A DNA stretch of 64,000 nt from JACJXW01 sp964418125. GTDB taxonomy: Bacteria > Bacteroidota > Bacteroidia > Chitinophagales > Saprospiraceae. The notes under the pieces were generated by a model. That model saw only the letters and a program-made list of their open reading frames with translations. It was not told where the DNA came from and ran no database searches. The DNA is taken from positions 1-64,000 of the forward strand of contig CAYQKY010000020.1 in the NCBI GenBank assembly GCA_964418125.1, in the 5' to 3' direction. Every line of letters begins with the position of its first letter. The stretch's first letter is position 1. The position numbers and the translations under genes were made by a program. Positions 1 to 8,079 of this stretch are shown here, piece after piece.

Positions 1-663
1 GGTATCCCCGGGGAGAAGATGTTCTTCGTGGGCAACGTTATGATCGATTCCCTCGTCTTTTTCCGGCAGAAGGCCAGCCGGCTGGCGCTGGATGAATTGC
101 TGGAGCAACGCATGTTTTCCGGCGGAACGCCCTCCTCCCCCACCCCGTCCATGAGCGGCGGGGATTATGCCCTGATGACCATGCACCGGCCTTCCAACGT
201 CGATGACGAAGAAGGACTGAACAACATCCTGCAGATCGTACGGGATACCGTGGAACGCCTGCCGCTCCTCTTTTCCATCCACCCCCGCACCTACAAGAAT
301 TTCGAGAGGTTCAACCTGCTCGGCGCCCTGGAGGCCATCCCCGGCCTGGTGCTTCTTCCGCCGCAAGGCTACCTGCAGTTCCTCAAACTTATGGACAACG
401 CCGCGCTGATCATTACCGATTCCGGCGGCATTCAGGAAGAAACAACCTATCTGCAGATCCCCTGCCTTACGCTTCGTTCCTCGACCGAACGGCCTTCCAC
501 CGTAGACCTCGGCACCAATTTTCTGATGGCCAGCCTCGACCCCGCCGCCGTAAGGCAGAAGGTAAGCGATATCCTGGACGGCAAAACCAAAAAGGGCGTC
601 ATTCCTCCGTTCTGGGACGGGCAGGCGGCTGTAAGGATCGCGGAAGTGCTGGGGGGGATCTAA
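1..663 (+). CDS. wecB: UDP-N-acetylglucosamine 2-epimerase, C-terminal part (5' end outside window)
   Basis: Non-hydrolysing UDP-GlcNAc 2-epimerases convert UDP-GlcNAc to UDP-ManNAc, a precursor of surface polysaccharides. The frame is open from base 1, so the gene begins upstream; about 220 C-terminal residues are present of a family usually near 370. Visible family motifs are MTMHRPSNVDD (the conserved HR-N segment), the FSIHPRT segment, and IITDSGGIQEE followed by LRSSTERPST, which form the UDP-binding C-terminal half. A short insertion rich in Pro and Ser lies between GNVMIDSL and the HR motif. The gene heads towards a glycosyltransferase, methyltransferase, sulfotransferase and flippase, which fits a surface-glycan locus. 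A wecB/mnaA-type role is likely; the exact polymer is unknown. Confidence 0.88.
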   Translation, partial: GIPGEKMFFVGNVMIDSLVFFRQKASRLALDELLEQRMFSGGTPSSPTPSMSGGDYALMTMHRPSNVDDEEGLNNILQIVRDTVERLPLLFSIHPRTYKNFERFNLLGALEAIPGLVLLPPQGYLQFLKLMDNAALIITDSGGIQEETTYLQIPCLTLRSSTERPSTVDLGTNFLMASLDPAAVRQKVSDILDGKTKKGVIPPFWDGQAAVRIAEVLGGI

Positions 664-738
664 CCCGGATTATTCATGAGTTAACCTACTGCAAAGCCAA
701 ACTGCTTCTCGTGACGAATTACCCATGAATAATCCGGG
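664..738. repeat. 75-bp imperfect palindrome after the epimerase gene
   Basis: CCCGGATTATTCATG at 664-678 is perfectly inverted at 724-738, with further partial pairing inward (GAGTTAA against TTACCC) and a loop of about 45 bases. It starts directly after the epimerase stop codon and lies between two converging genes. There is no T-run after the stem, so it is either a repeat element or a bidirectional transcript-end structure; I cannot decide between these. Confidence 0.6.
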
Positions 739-802
739 CTAATGGGTTTTGGTTAGCATCGGAGCCATACATGAATCCATGAAACCCTGCAACCGTGCCC
801 CC

Positions 803-1963
803 CTACCCCGCTGAGCCACTCTTCCGAAGGGCCGCTATCGCCTCCTGGTAATACTCCAGCAATTTCCGGGTATGGCTTTCCTTATCAAAACCATTCAGGA
901 CTTTCTCTCTGTTTTCGGGTTTGCGCCCCCAGCTCAGCACCTCCTGCATATGACGGGCATAGGGCTCTACGGCCCGCTCTTCCACCAAAAAACCGTGATT
1001 GCCGTGTTCCACCAGCTCGGGAATGCCGGAATGAATGGTGGTCAATACGGGCAATTCCATGGCCATGGCCTCCATGATTACGGTGGGAAGGCCTTCCATA
1101 TCTCCGTCCGTTCTGCTGGTGACGCTGTGGTGGACAAAAGCGTGGGCGCGCTCCATCAGCTGGCGGACCTGCAAGGGCTTCACCCGCCCGGGGAATTCCA
1201 CACGACCCTGTATACTCAGCTCCCGACAAAGCTGCTCGATCCCGGGCCGGAGCGGACCTCCGCCAGCGAGAACCAGGCGGGCATTGAGGCCAGGCTGAAG
1301 CTGTAACAGGCGGGCAAATGCCCGAACAGTATATTCATGGCCTTTTTTCTCAAGAAAATTGGATACCTGGAGAAAGACGAAGGGGTCCGGAGCAGGCATA
1401 GGCGCCTTCCTGCTGAAGAAGTCAGCGTCTGTCCCGCAATACACAACGTAATAGCGGGGCACGTCAACCAACCGGGCTACATTCCGGGCCATGTATTCGG
1501 AAACGAAGATCGGAAATACGTCCGGCCGACGAAACAATTGGCCCAGGCGGCGGACGTACAACCGGTTCCGGAGCATGATGGAAGCGTCAAACCCGTGAAA
1601 GGTGATAAATATCGGCGCCTGCCTTCCTGAATAGTTATCGATAAAATGCAGGGCATCCGGGCCGAACTGGATATGGATCACCTGCGGCTGAAACTGCTCC
1701 ACCAAAGAATTGATACCTTTGTGCAAAGGCCCATTGGGAAAATACATGCGAAGGCCTAGCCGGACAAAGAGGTTATTCCATATACGCTGAGGAATACTGA
1801 ACGGGAGTATTTCCAGTTCATCCAGCGGATATTGCTCTTCATGAATGCGCCTGGTGCAGGCTACGCTCACTTCCTGCCCTGCTTTCTGCAGCCCCTTGAT
1901 TTCGTGGTAAACGAAAGTCTGGGAGAGCTCATTAAATGTTCGGATGAAGTACAGGATCTTCAT
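803..1963 (-). CDS. Glycosyltransferase family 4 (GT-B fold)
   Basis: Predicted cytoplasmic glycosyltransferase that adds a sugar to a growing surface glycan; 386 residues, normal for the family. The N-terminus MKILYFIRTFNELSQTFVYHEI resembles the acceptor half of colanic-acid-type GT4 enzymes, with the ITFHGFD segment typical of this group. The C-terminal half holds the donor site: LVLAGGGPLRPGIE, then EGLPTVIMEAMAMELPV with the E-x7-E motif, then SGIPELVEHGNHGFLVE. It is the last gene of a minus-strand run with the methyltransferase (10-bp gap) and the sulfotransferase, so the three are probably co-transcribed. Donor and acceptor cannot be told from sequence. Confidence 0.88.
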   Translation of the reverse strand: MKILYFIRTFNELSQTFVYHEIKGLQKAGQEVSVACTRRIHEEQYPLDELEILPFSIPQRIWNNLFVRLGLRMYFPNGPLHKGINSLVEQFQPQVIHIQFGPDALHFIDNYSGRQAPIFITFHGFDASIMLRNRLYVRRLGQLFRRPDVFPIFVSEYMARNVARLVDVPRYYVVYCGTDADFFSRKAPMPAPDPFVFLQVSNFLEKKGHEYTVRAFARLLQLQPGLNARLVLAGGGPLRPGIEQLCRELSIQGRVEFPGRVKPLQVRQLMERAHAFVHHSVTSRTDGDMEGLPTVIMEAMAMELPVLTTIHSGIPELVEHGNHGFLVEERAVEPYARHMQEVLSWGRKPENREKVLNGFDKESHTRKLLEYYQEAIAALRKSGSAG

Positions 1964-1973
1964 GGAGCCGGGC

Positions 1974-2771
1974 CTATCGGTTAGAGAAGAAAGTCTTGAG
2001 AAAATACTTTAGGTTATCTGGTTGGGAAACAGGGTTATTACGCCAGCTCAGGCGCCGCAGGGTTTGCAGCAACCGCCGGAGCTTAGGAGTGAGCCGGGCG
2101 GTTCTCCTTTGCCCCCTGAGCTTTCGGTATTCCGGTTTCTTTTCGACCAGTGCATGAAAATAATCGTTGGTATTCCAGACGGAGCGGTAATGGAAAACGG
2201 TGAGCTGCCCATCCAGTGAGCGGGCCAGGGCCTGCATATCTTCCAGCGTAACATCTTCATCGACCGGCTGCAACCCTTCCGGCGCATGCTCGCGCAGCCA
2301 CTGCTGGTGCAGGGGCGTAGGGGAAGCGATGAGCACCTGCCCCCGGTTGGACAGGAGGCGGCGGAGGTGCTGATGAAAGCCGTCGCGGTCCGAAACCGGT
2401 ATGTGCTCATACACATCGATGAGGGTTATGGCGTCAAATGCCCGCTCCAGGGAAAAGGCATCGCTGGTCACGTCTACTTTCTGATAAGAAAGATTCGGGT
2501 GCGAGAACATCCGGCCGGCCAGGCCGATCAGTTCAGAACTGATGTCTACGCCCAGAACAGTTGCCTCAGGGAAGAACCGGGCAAATTCATAAGTAGACCA
2601 GCCCATGCCGCAGCCGATATCGAGGAGGGCGGCAGACTCCGGTTGAATGTGCTCCTGCATGAACCGGATGGCGGCAACGATACGCGGATTGCTCAATAGG
2701 TAATCCGTGATCAGCTTTTCCTGAAATCCATCATAGAAGGCCTCTACCCTTTCACGTTGTTCCTGTTGCAT
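1974..2771 (-). CDS. Class I SAM-dependent methyltransferase
   Basis: A 265-residue methyltransferase with the Rossmann-fold motifs of the class I family: LLDIGCGMG at about residues 50-57 (SAM binding), VLGVDIS (ribose-binding acidic residue), and a motif IV region AFDAITLIDVYEHIP. The substrate is unknown. Its place between a sulfotransferase and a glycosyltransferase suggests that it modifies a glycan or a lipid-linked sugar. The basic C-terminus (RGQRRTARLTPKLRRLLQTL) is unusual and might contact membrane or nucleic acid; that is inference. It follows the sulfotransferase by 44 bases on the same strand. Confidence 0.85.
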   Translation of the reverse strand: MQQEQRERVEAFYDGFQEKLITDYLLSNPRIVAAIRFMQEHIQPESAALLDIGCGMGWSTYEFARFFPEATVLGVDISSELIGLAGRMFSHPNLSYQKVDVTSDAFSLERAFDAITLIDVYEHIPVSDRDGFHQHLRRLLSNRGQVLIASPTPLHQQWLREHAPEGLQPVDEDVTLEDMQALARSLDGQLTVFHYRSVWNTNDYFHALVEKKPEYRKLRGQRRTARLTPKLRRLLQTLRRLSWRNNPVSQPDNLKYFLKTFFSNR

Positions 2772-2815
2772 ATCCTGTAATTTTATCCGCCGGCAGGCTC
2801 ATGCCAGCAGCCAAA

Positions 2816-3700
2816 TTAGCCGGCGCTGACCCTGGTTCCATAGGAATGGCTACTTAGTTTATATCCCAGTTTTTTCATCCTGCCGCTGCAAATATCCTCA
2901 ATTCTGCTCAGATTATCCTCTCCGAAAAATTTCTCCCAGGTGATGTCATGGTTGCCGACGGGCTGGTACTGAACGTTCACCTTGGAAGAAATGTCCGTTT
3001 CCGGTTCCAGGCCGAGCTTACGGGAGATGCGATAAATGCTTTCTACCTTATCTTCAAGGAAGTCTTCATAGCGGAAAACCAGGATCTTCTTCTGGTTTTT
3101 CAGAAAAATATCAGCGCAGTAGTTCCACCGCGCCGCCAGCACCTCGATGTACTGGTTGCTGTCATGGCCGTACCGGGAGGCATCGAACAGCGCCCGCCAG
3201 TGCCGGTTAACGGAGCGGAAGTCTTTGGAAGACAGCCGTTCCTTATCACCGGGCAGGTCCAGGCGGTTGAGGATACTGCGGATGTTGTCTCTTGGGTCGC
3301 GGACGATCAGCAAGAAGGTAGGATCGTCGTAGAACTGCCCCAGTTGGGGAAAGAGCAGGGAGAAGTTGGGCTCCTTCAGGATAGGGCTGGAAAAGAACCT
3401 TTTGTTTTTGCGGATGACTTCCTCCAGGCTCAATTCCCCTTCGAGGATGCGGCGGCAGTTGGGCTCCCACAGGGCGTCTACATCCAGCTGCACATCCTGG
3501 CCGCTGGCCAGGGCGATCAACTTGGCAATAGCTGTCGTGCCCGATTTCTGGTTCCCCAGGATGATAATGGGGTTTTCCTCGACCGTAAAAAACGGGTTCA
3601 CCGCCTTGTGCCAGAGCCTGGACCAGTGGTGCATGCCAAATTTTCCCATCTTTTCTTGTGTCTTTTTTCGAAACAGGGCGCCCTGTGCAGAAGAGGGCAA
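2816..3700 (-). CDS. Sulfotransferase family protein
   Basis: Predicted PAPS-dependent sulfotransferase of 294 residues. The 5'-phosphosulfate-binding loop is visible as PIIILGNQKSGTTAIAKLI at about residues 44-62, and the 3'-phosphate site as LLIVRDPRDNIRSIL at about residue 130. RYEDFLEDK later in the protein is typical of the family. It would sulfate a sugar of the surface glycan made by this locus, which is inference from neighbours. An alternative start at Met18 (MGKFGMHHW) would remove a basic N-terminus. A TAnnTTTG-type -7 element lies about 40 bases upstream. It is the first gene of the minus-strand run ending with the glycosyltransferase. Confidence 0.85.
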   Translation of the reverse strand: MPSSAQGALFRKKTQEKMGKFGMHHWSRLWHKAVNPFFTVEENPIIILGNQKSGTTAIAKLIALASGQDVQLDVDALWEPNCRRILEGELSLEEVIRKNKRFFSSPILKEPNFSLLFPQLGQFYDDPTFLLIVRDPRDNIRSILNRLDLPGDKERLSSKDFRSVNRHWRALFDASRYGHDSNQYIEVLAARWNYCADIFLKNQKKILVFRYEDFLEDKVESIYRISRKLGLEPETDISSKVNVQYQPVGNHDITWEKFFGEDNLSRIEDICSGRMKKLGYKLSSHSYGTRVSAG

Positions 3701-3741
3701 GCCCCGAAAATGAGTAAAGCAGGCTAAGCCAGTGAGCGGGG

Positions 3742-3749
3742 CAAAGCTA
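3742..3749 (-). promoter_or_regulatory. -7 element TAGCTTTG, sulfotransferase operon
   Basis: On the minus strand the bases read TAGCTTTG, matching the Bacteroidota -7 consensus TAnnTTTG, 42 bases before the sulfotransferase start. No clear TTTG is seen at -33. The same octamer is found before the caspase-like gene and the DUF368 gene. Confidence 0.45.
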
Positions 3750-3783
3750 AGATTTAAATATCAGAAAGCATAAATGTGTATCT

Positions 3784-3791
3784 TAGATTTG
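3784..3791 (+). promoter_or_regulatory. -7 element TAGATTTG, flippase gene
   Basis: TAGATTTG matches TAnnTTTG and lies 30 bases before the chosen flippase start, back to back with the element for the sulfotransferase operon. It falls inside the longer reading frame that begins at 3776, which supports the start at 3821. No -33 TTTG is evident. Confidence 0.45.
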
Positions 3792-3820
3792 CTAATTTAG
3801 CGCCCCTTATAACCGAAGAG

Positions 3821-5338
3821 ATGGGGATAATAATCAGGCAAGGAGTTATCTCCGGGATGATCCTGTATGCCGGGGCTGCTTTGGGGTTTGTGATCAGTGT
3901 CGTCCTTTTTCCCAAGACGTTGGGCACGGAGGTGTATGGCTTTGCCCAATGGCTCGTGTTCACCGCCTACACCCTGTCGATGATCAGCCTTTTCGGGCTG
4001 AATAGTGTGACGGTTAAATATTTCCCCTACTTCCGGGAGGACGCCGACAGCCGCAAGCGCTTTTTCAGCCTCATGCTCTCCCTGTCTACCGCCCTGCTTG
4101 TTCTCCTGATCGCCGTAATCTTTCTGTTCCGGCCGCTGATCGTCAGCCTGTTTCTCGACGAGCGCAGCGAATCCTTCGTGGGGTCCTATTATTACCTGAT
4201 CCCGGCCATGGTCGTGATCGTCACCTATTTCGAGCTGCTCAAGAGCTTTGCCAGCGCGCTGTTCCGGCCGCGGTTTCCCATCTTCCTGGCGGAGATCGTC
4301 AGCCGGATACTGACCCTTTCCCTGATCGGCCTGTTCTTCTGGGGGTGGATAAATACCGATACCTTCATCATACTATTCGCCATAAAGAATGGGCTGAATG
4401 TCCTGATCCTAGTTGTTTTCCTGCGTTCACTTGGCGCCCTTCGCATTTCCCGGCAGGGATGGAACATCCTGAAACGCCCCATCTTCCGGGAAATGATGAA
4501 TTTTTCGGTATTCACCATCTTTTCCCAGATCGGCAACCGCATCATCACCACCATTGATATTCTCATGGTCAGCCCGCTGCTGGGGTTTCAGATGGGCGGG
4601 GTTTACACCGTCTTTACAATGATCGCTACGGTTATCACCATGCCGCACATGGGCATCGCCGCCATCACGTCCCCCATCATCGCCCAGGCGATGAAGGATA
4701 AAGACCTGGATAAGGTCCGCCACGTGTACCGGCAGACCACGATCAACAATACCATCCTTGCCATCCTGCTCTTCATCGGCATCTGGGCCAATATCGACAA
4801 TGCGATCACCCTGCTCGGGCCGGAGTACCAGGCTGGCCGCACCGCCGCCATCCTGCTGGGCTTCGGCCAGCTGGTGCACGTGATGAACGGCTACAACGGC
4901 TACATAATCATCCATTCCCCCCACTACCGCTTCGACCTCATTCTGAAACTGAGCACCTGCGTGATCACCGCCACCTCCAACTACTTTTTCATACAGTGGT
5001 ACGGCCTGTCGGGCGCCGCTATCGCCACAGCCGCCACCCTCATCCTGGTCAACCTGATCTCCCAGGCCTTCCTCTACCGGAAGTTCGGCTTCCACCCCTT
5101 CTCGGCCAATACGCTGAAAGCGCTGGCCATTGGCGGCGCCGGCCTGGCAGTGGGCCTGCTGCTGCCCGCTTTTTCCCACTTTGTCATTGACATCATCATC
5201 CGTTCGGCCCTGATCACAGCGGTTTACGGGATACTGACGCTGGCCTGGAAGGTGTCGGGGGACATCAACAACCTCGTGGCGGATCAGATACAGAAGATCA
5301 CGGGGAAGGATATGGCTTTCCTGAGGGTTAAGGAGTAA
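3821..5338 (+). CDS. Polysaccharide/lipid-linked oligosaccharide flippase (Wzx/MATE-like)
   Basis: An integral membrane protein of about 505 residues with some 12-14 hydrophobic segments, of the Polysacc_synt/MurJ-like MOP superfamily. It would flip lipid-linked glycan units across the inner membrane. The N-terminus GVISGMILYAGAALGFVISVVLFPKTLG is typical of the family. The start at 3821 (MGIIIRQGV) is preferred over an ATG at 3776, because the extra residues are hydrophilic and lie over a promoter-like element. Together with the epimerase, glycosyltransferase, methyltransferase and sulfotransferase it completes a Wzx-dependent surface-glycan locus. Its stop lies 5 bases from the convergent ABC gene. 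Confidence 0.88.
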   Translation: MGIIIRQGVISGMILYAGAALGFVISVVLFPKTLGTEVYGFAQWLVFTAYTLSMISLFGLNSVTVKYFPYFREDADSRKRFFSLMLSLSTALLVLLIAVIFLFRPLIVSLFLDERSESFVGSYYYLIPAMVVIVTYFELLKSFASALFRPRFPIFLAEIVSRILTLSLIGLFFWGWINTDTFIILFAIKNGLNVLILVVFLRSLGALRISRQGWNILKRPIFREMMNFSVFTIFSQIGNRIITTIDILMVSPLLGFQMGGVYTVFTMIATVITMPHMGIAAITSPIIAQAMKDKDLDKVRHVYRQTTINNTILAILLFIGIWANIDNAITLLGPEYQAGRTAAILLGFGQLVHVMNGYNGYIIIHSPHYRFDLILKLSTCVITATSNYFFIQWYGLSGAAIATAATLILVNLISQAFLYRKFGFHPFSANTLKALAIGGAGLAVGLLLPAFSHFVIDIIIRSALITAVYGILTLAWKVSGDINNLVADQIQKITGKDMAFLRVKE

Positions 5339-5343
5339 CGCAC

Positions 5344-6093
5344 TCACCCAAACCACTCATACATCTCCTCCACCTTCAGTTCCTTCTTCTCCTCCCCCGC
5401 CAGGTCGCGGGCGATGCTGCCGCGGGCCATCTGGATGAGGCGGTTGCCGAAGCGCTGGGTTTCCCGCAGGTTGTGGGTGATGAAAACGGTGGTGAGGTTA
5501 TGCTGGCGGATGAGGCGTTCGGCCGTTTCCATGACCACTTCGGCCGACCTGGGGTCGAGGGCGGCGGTGGGTTCGTCGAGCAGCAGGATGTCGGTGTGGT
5601 CCATGACGCTCATCAGCAGGGTGAGGGCCTGGCGCTGGCCGCCGGAGAGGGCGCCCATGGGCTGCTGCAGCTTGTCTTCCAGGCCCAGCCCCAGGCCGGC
5701 GATCCTCTCCTGCACAGAGTCTTTGAAGGCCTGGTTAATGCCGATCTTTAGCTTTTTTCTTTTCGTGCGCAGGGCCGCCAGGCGGAAGTTGTCGAGGATG
5801 CTCAGCTCGGGAGCGGTGCCGCCGAGGGGGTCCTGAAAAACGCGGGCCACCCATCGGCTGCGCTTGTGCTCGGGCAGGCGGGTGGCGTCCTGCCCGTGGA
5901 GAAAGACCTGGCCCTGGCTGGGCAGTACGGCGCCGGAGATGATGTTCAGCAAAGTCGTCTTGCCGGAGCCGTTGGCGCCGACCAGCACGACAAATTCCCC
6001 TTCTTCTATGCGAAGGCTGACGCCATCCAGGGCTGCCACCTCGTTGACCTCGCCTCGGTTGAATATTTTCGTGATATTTCTGAGTTCGATCAT
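5344..6093 (-). CDS. ABC transporter ATP-binding protein (TrpZ-like/COG1101-type)
   Basis: ATPase subunit of an importer, 249 residues. Walker A is GANGSGKTT at about residues 39-47, the signature is ALSGGQRQ, Walker B is ILLLDEPTAALD and the H-loop is VFITHN. Sequence style and partners (permease at 6228-7097 and lipoprotein at 8080-9060) match the uncharacterised ABC family that includes streptococcal TrpXYZ, linked there to aromatic amino acid uptake. The substrate here is not known. The 134-base spacer to the permease gene holds two hairpins. Confidence 0.87.
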   Translation of the reverse strand: MIELRNITKIFNRGEVNEVAALDGVSLRIEEGEFVVLVGANGSGKTTLLNIISGAVLPSQGQVFLHGQDATRLPEHKRSRWVARVFQDPLGGTAPELSILDNFRLAALRTKRKKLKIGINQAFKDSVQERIAGLGLGLEDKLQQPMGALSGGQRQALTLLMSVMDHTDILLLDEPTAALDPRSAEVVMETAERLIRQHNLTTVFITHNLRETQRFGNRLIQMARGSIARDLAGEEKKELKVEEMYEWFG

Positions 6094-6125
6094 AAGCTGT
6101 TACAGATACTAATTGCGGCCGCAAC

Positions 6126-6222
6126 CTTCCAGCCTTTTTAAAACCTGGAAGCGTTTTGCGGGAGCATCTCTGACAAACACTACCGGGTTGGATGAGCTGC
6201 ATGCCTTCTGGAAACCCGGTAG
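6126..6222. repeat. Two hairpins in the permease-ATPase spacer
   Basis: The first hairpin pairs CTTCCAG (6126-6132) with CTGGAAG (6145-6151). The second pairs CTACCGGGTT (6180-6189) with AACCCGGTAG (6213-6222), followed on the plus strand by GTTTTT. They sit between two genes of one minus-strand operon, where they could damp read-through or stabilise the upstream message, or be short palindromic repeat elements. Confidence 0.55.
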
Positions 6223-6227
6223 GTTTT

Positions 6228-7097
6228 TCATAACTTCTTCCTCCGCACCAGCCGCGGCGCCCCCACGATGGCCAGTACGAAAACGGCGGTGATCAGTTTC
6301 AGCAGGTTGGGGTTGACGCCCAGGGAAAGGGCCACGGCCAGCACCATCTGAAAGAGGATGCAACCCGCCAGGACGAACAGCAGCTGCAGCCAGATGTGCC
6401 GGATGCCCAGCCAGTTGATCAGCGCATCGCCGATGAGCACCGAGCCCAGCCCCACCAGTACGATGCCGATGCCCATGTTGATGTCGGTAAAATTCTGATA
6501 CTGCGCCACCAGGAAGCCGCTCAGGGCAGTCAGGGCGTTGGCAATGGCCAGCCCGATGATCTTCATGCGGTTGTTGTTGATGCCCATGGCGCGGGTCATA
6601 GACTCGCTGTTGCCGGTGGCCCGCATGGCGATGCCGAAATCGGTGCGCAGCATGTAGGCCAACAGGCCGCTCAGTACGCCCAGGACGGCCAGCCCGGCCC
6701 ACAACTCGTTGTACACCTGCCGTTCGAAGACGGCCAGGGCCGAAAAAATGGTCTCTATATCGATCAAAGGGATGTTCGAACGCCCCAGAATGCTGAGGTT
6801 GACCGAGTACAGGCCGGTCATCACCAGGATGCCCGCCAGCAGGGCGTCGATCTTGAGGCGGGTGTGCACCAGCCCGGTCATCACGCCGGCCAACGCCCCG
6901 GCAACAACCGTCAGGCCGACAACGGGCAACAGCGGCCAGCCCTGCGTGAGGAGCACCGCCGTAACCGCCGCGCCCAGGGTGTAGCTGCCGTCCGTGGTGA
7001 TGTCCGGAATGCGGAAGATCTTCATGGTGATGAAGATGCCCAGCCCCATAGCGGAGAGGCAGAGGCCCTGGATGAGTGCGGTGAGGTAGAAGATCAT
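6228..7097 (-). CDS. ABC transporter permease (TrpY-like/COG4120-type)
   Basis: Inner-membrane permease of 289 residues with about nine hydrophobic segments, related in style to branched-chain amino acid permeases. Recognisable family stretches are IFITMKIFRIPDITTDGSYTLG near the N-terminus, TDFGIAMRATGNSESMTRAMGIN, and GIVLVGLGSVLIGDAL. It forms one importer with the ATPase downstream and the substrate-binding lipoprotein at 8080-9060. In this family the three genes are normally contiguous; here a plus-strand gene pair (7186-8069) separates the permease from the binding protein. Confidence 0.87.
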   Translation of the reverse strand: MIFYLTALIQGLCLSAMGLGIFITMKIFRIPDITTDGSYTLGAAVTAVLLTQGWPLLPVVGLTVVAGALAGVMTGLVHTRLKIDALLAGILVMTGLYSVNLSILGRSNIPLIDIETIFSALAVFERQVYNELWAGLAVLGVLSGLLAYMLRTDFGIAMRATGNSESMTRAMGINNNRMKIIGLAIANALTALSGFLVAQYQNFTDINMGIGIVLVGLGSVLIGDALINWLGIRHIWLQLLFVLAGCILFQMVLAVALSLGVNPNLLKLITAVFVLAIVGAPRLVRRKKL

Positions 7098-7160
7098 TGA
7101 TCGTTTAAGGTTATGGCTTACCGTGGTAGCAAGTGTAAAGAAACTTAATCAATTGTTTTG

Positions 7161-7168
7161 TATTTTTG
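7161..7168 (+). promoter_or_regulatory. -7 element TATTTTTG, DUF4240 gene
   Basis: TATTTTTG matches TAnnTTTG and ends 17 bases before the ATG at 7186. It gives the inserted gene pair its own promoter, separate from the ABC operon. The leader is short and A/T-rich (AAGAAATAATT before the ATG), as is usual for Bacteroidota translation starts. Confidence 0.45.
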
Positions 7169-7185
7169 TTCAACAAGAAATAATT

Positions 7186-7758
7186 ATGCCGACTACTATA
7201 AACATCAATGCCAGGGATTTGAACGAGGAGGCCATCAAGGCCATTCAGGATCGTTTTGGCAATGCCGACCTGGAAATCAGAGTCCATCAGGTAAGTGATG
7301 AGCCCTCTCGTTTAAGCAATGAGAAGTGCTGGTCGCTGATCAACCTCTTGGATTGGCGGTTTGAGGATGAAAATGATGATAAGGTAGTTGAGCCGCTCGT
7401 CAATGAATTGAGTTCGCTCTCCATTGCCAACATTTATCAATTTGCCGATTGGCTCACCGAGAAATTATGGCATTTAGATACGGCAGAACATGCCCGGGTT
7501 TTTATTGAGGAAGATGGTTTTTTGTCTTCAGATGATTTTCTGTATGCTCGTTGTGCTGTGGTGGGAAATGGGAAAGAGTACTATACCCATGTTTTGGAAA
7601 ATCCTTCAGATATGCCGCTGGAAGTGACTTTTGAGCCGCTTTTATACCTGCCTAAGCAGGCTTTTGAACGAAAAACGGGTGAAAAAATGGTGTATGTCCC
7701 CTTATTCAACTACGAGACCTACAGCAATCAGGAGGGCTGGAAACGGGAAGAAAAGTGA
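7186..7758 (+). CDS. DUF4240 domain protein, partner of GIY-YIG protein
   Basis: A 190-residue acidic, soluble protein. Residues 1-30 (MPTTININARDLNEEAIKAI) form a small beta-alpha unit; residues about 45-180 match the DUF4240 pattern: CWSLINLLDW, then DDFLYARCAVVGNGKEYY, then ENPSDMP, then LLYLPKQAFERKTGE. An ATG at 7123 in frame is less likely because it lies before the promoter-like element. Its stop overlaps the GTG start of the next gene (GTGA), so translation is probably coupled. DUF4240 has no firm function known to me. Next to a nuclease-like toxin domain it could be an immunity or antitoxin protein; that is inference. The pair is AT-richer than its surroundings, suggesting transfer. 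Confidence 0.75.
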   Translation: MPTTININARDLNEEAIKAIQDRFGNADLEIRVHQVSDEPSRLSNEKCWSLINLLDWRFEDENDDKVVEPLVNELSSLSIANIYQFADWLTEKLWHLDTAEHARVFIEEDGFLSSDDFLYARCAVVGNGKEYYTHVLENPSDMPLEVTFEPLLYLPKQAFERKTGEKMVYVPLFNYETYSNQEGWKREEK

Positions 7759-8069
7759 AGAAGAAAAAGCCACACGGAAACTCTCTGAAAAACAGCAACC
7801 CTCACCATCTCTATGAGATCAGAGATAAAGAAGATGGGGACATTTTCAAGTATGGAATCAGCCATGAGCCCATCGAAGAAGACGGACTATCAAAACGGAT
7901 TCGGGTACAATTGGATATTCTGAACCTGGGCGCTGACTGGCTCCGATATTTCGCTCGCATTCTCATCAAAGGTATCTCCGGGCGCAGAAAAGCCAAACAA
8001 CTGGAAAATGAACATATCGAAAAATATGTTCTGAAACATGGTAGAAAACCTCGTGGAAACAGAGAATAG
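7755..8069 (+). CDS. GIY-YIG/URI nuclease-like toxin domain, stand-alone
   Basis: A 104-residue basic protein with GTG start inside the overlap with the DUF4240 gene. It resembles the C-terminal URI/GIY-YIG nuclease domains (Tox-URI type) found at the ends of polymorphic toxins: HHLYEIRDKEDGDIFKYGIS at the start, SKRIRVQLDIL in the middle, and ENEHIEKYVLKHGRKPRGN at the end. The expected catalytic set can be placed: Tyr in LYEI, Tyr in KYGIS, Arg in KRIR, Glu in ENEH, and the terminal Asn. There is no long toxin body, secretion leader or signal peptide. It might be an orphan toxin cartridge with its partner, or a domesticated nuclease. It ends 10 bases from the converging lipoprotein gene. 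Confidence 0.7.
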   Translation: MKKKKPHGNSLKNSNPHHLYEIRDKEDGDIFKYGISHEPIEEDGLSKRIRVQLDILNLGADWLRYFARILIKGISGRRKAKQLENEHIEKYVLKHGRKPRGNRE

Positions 8070-8079
8070 GTTCATTCTC

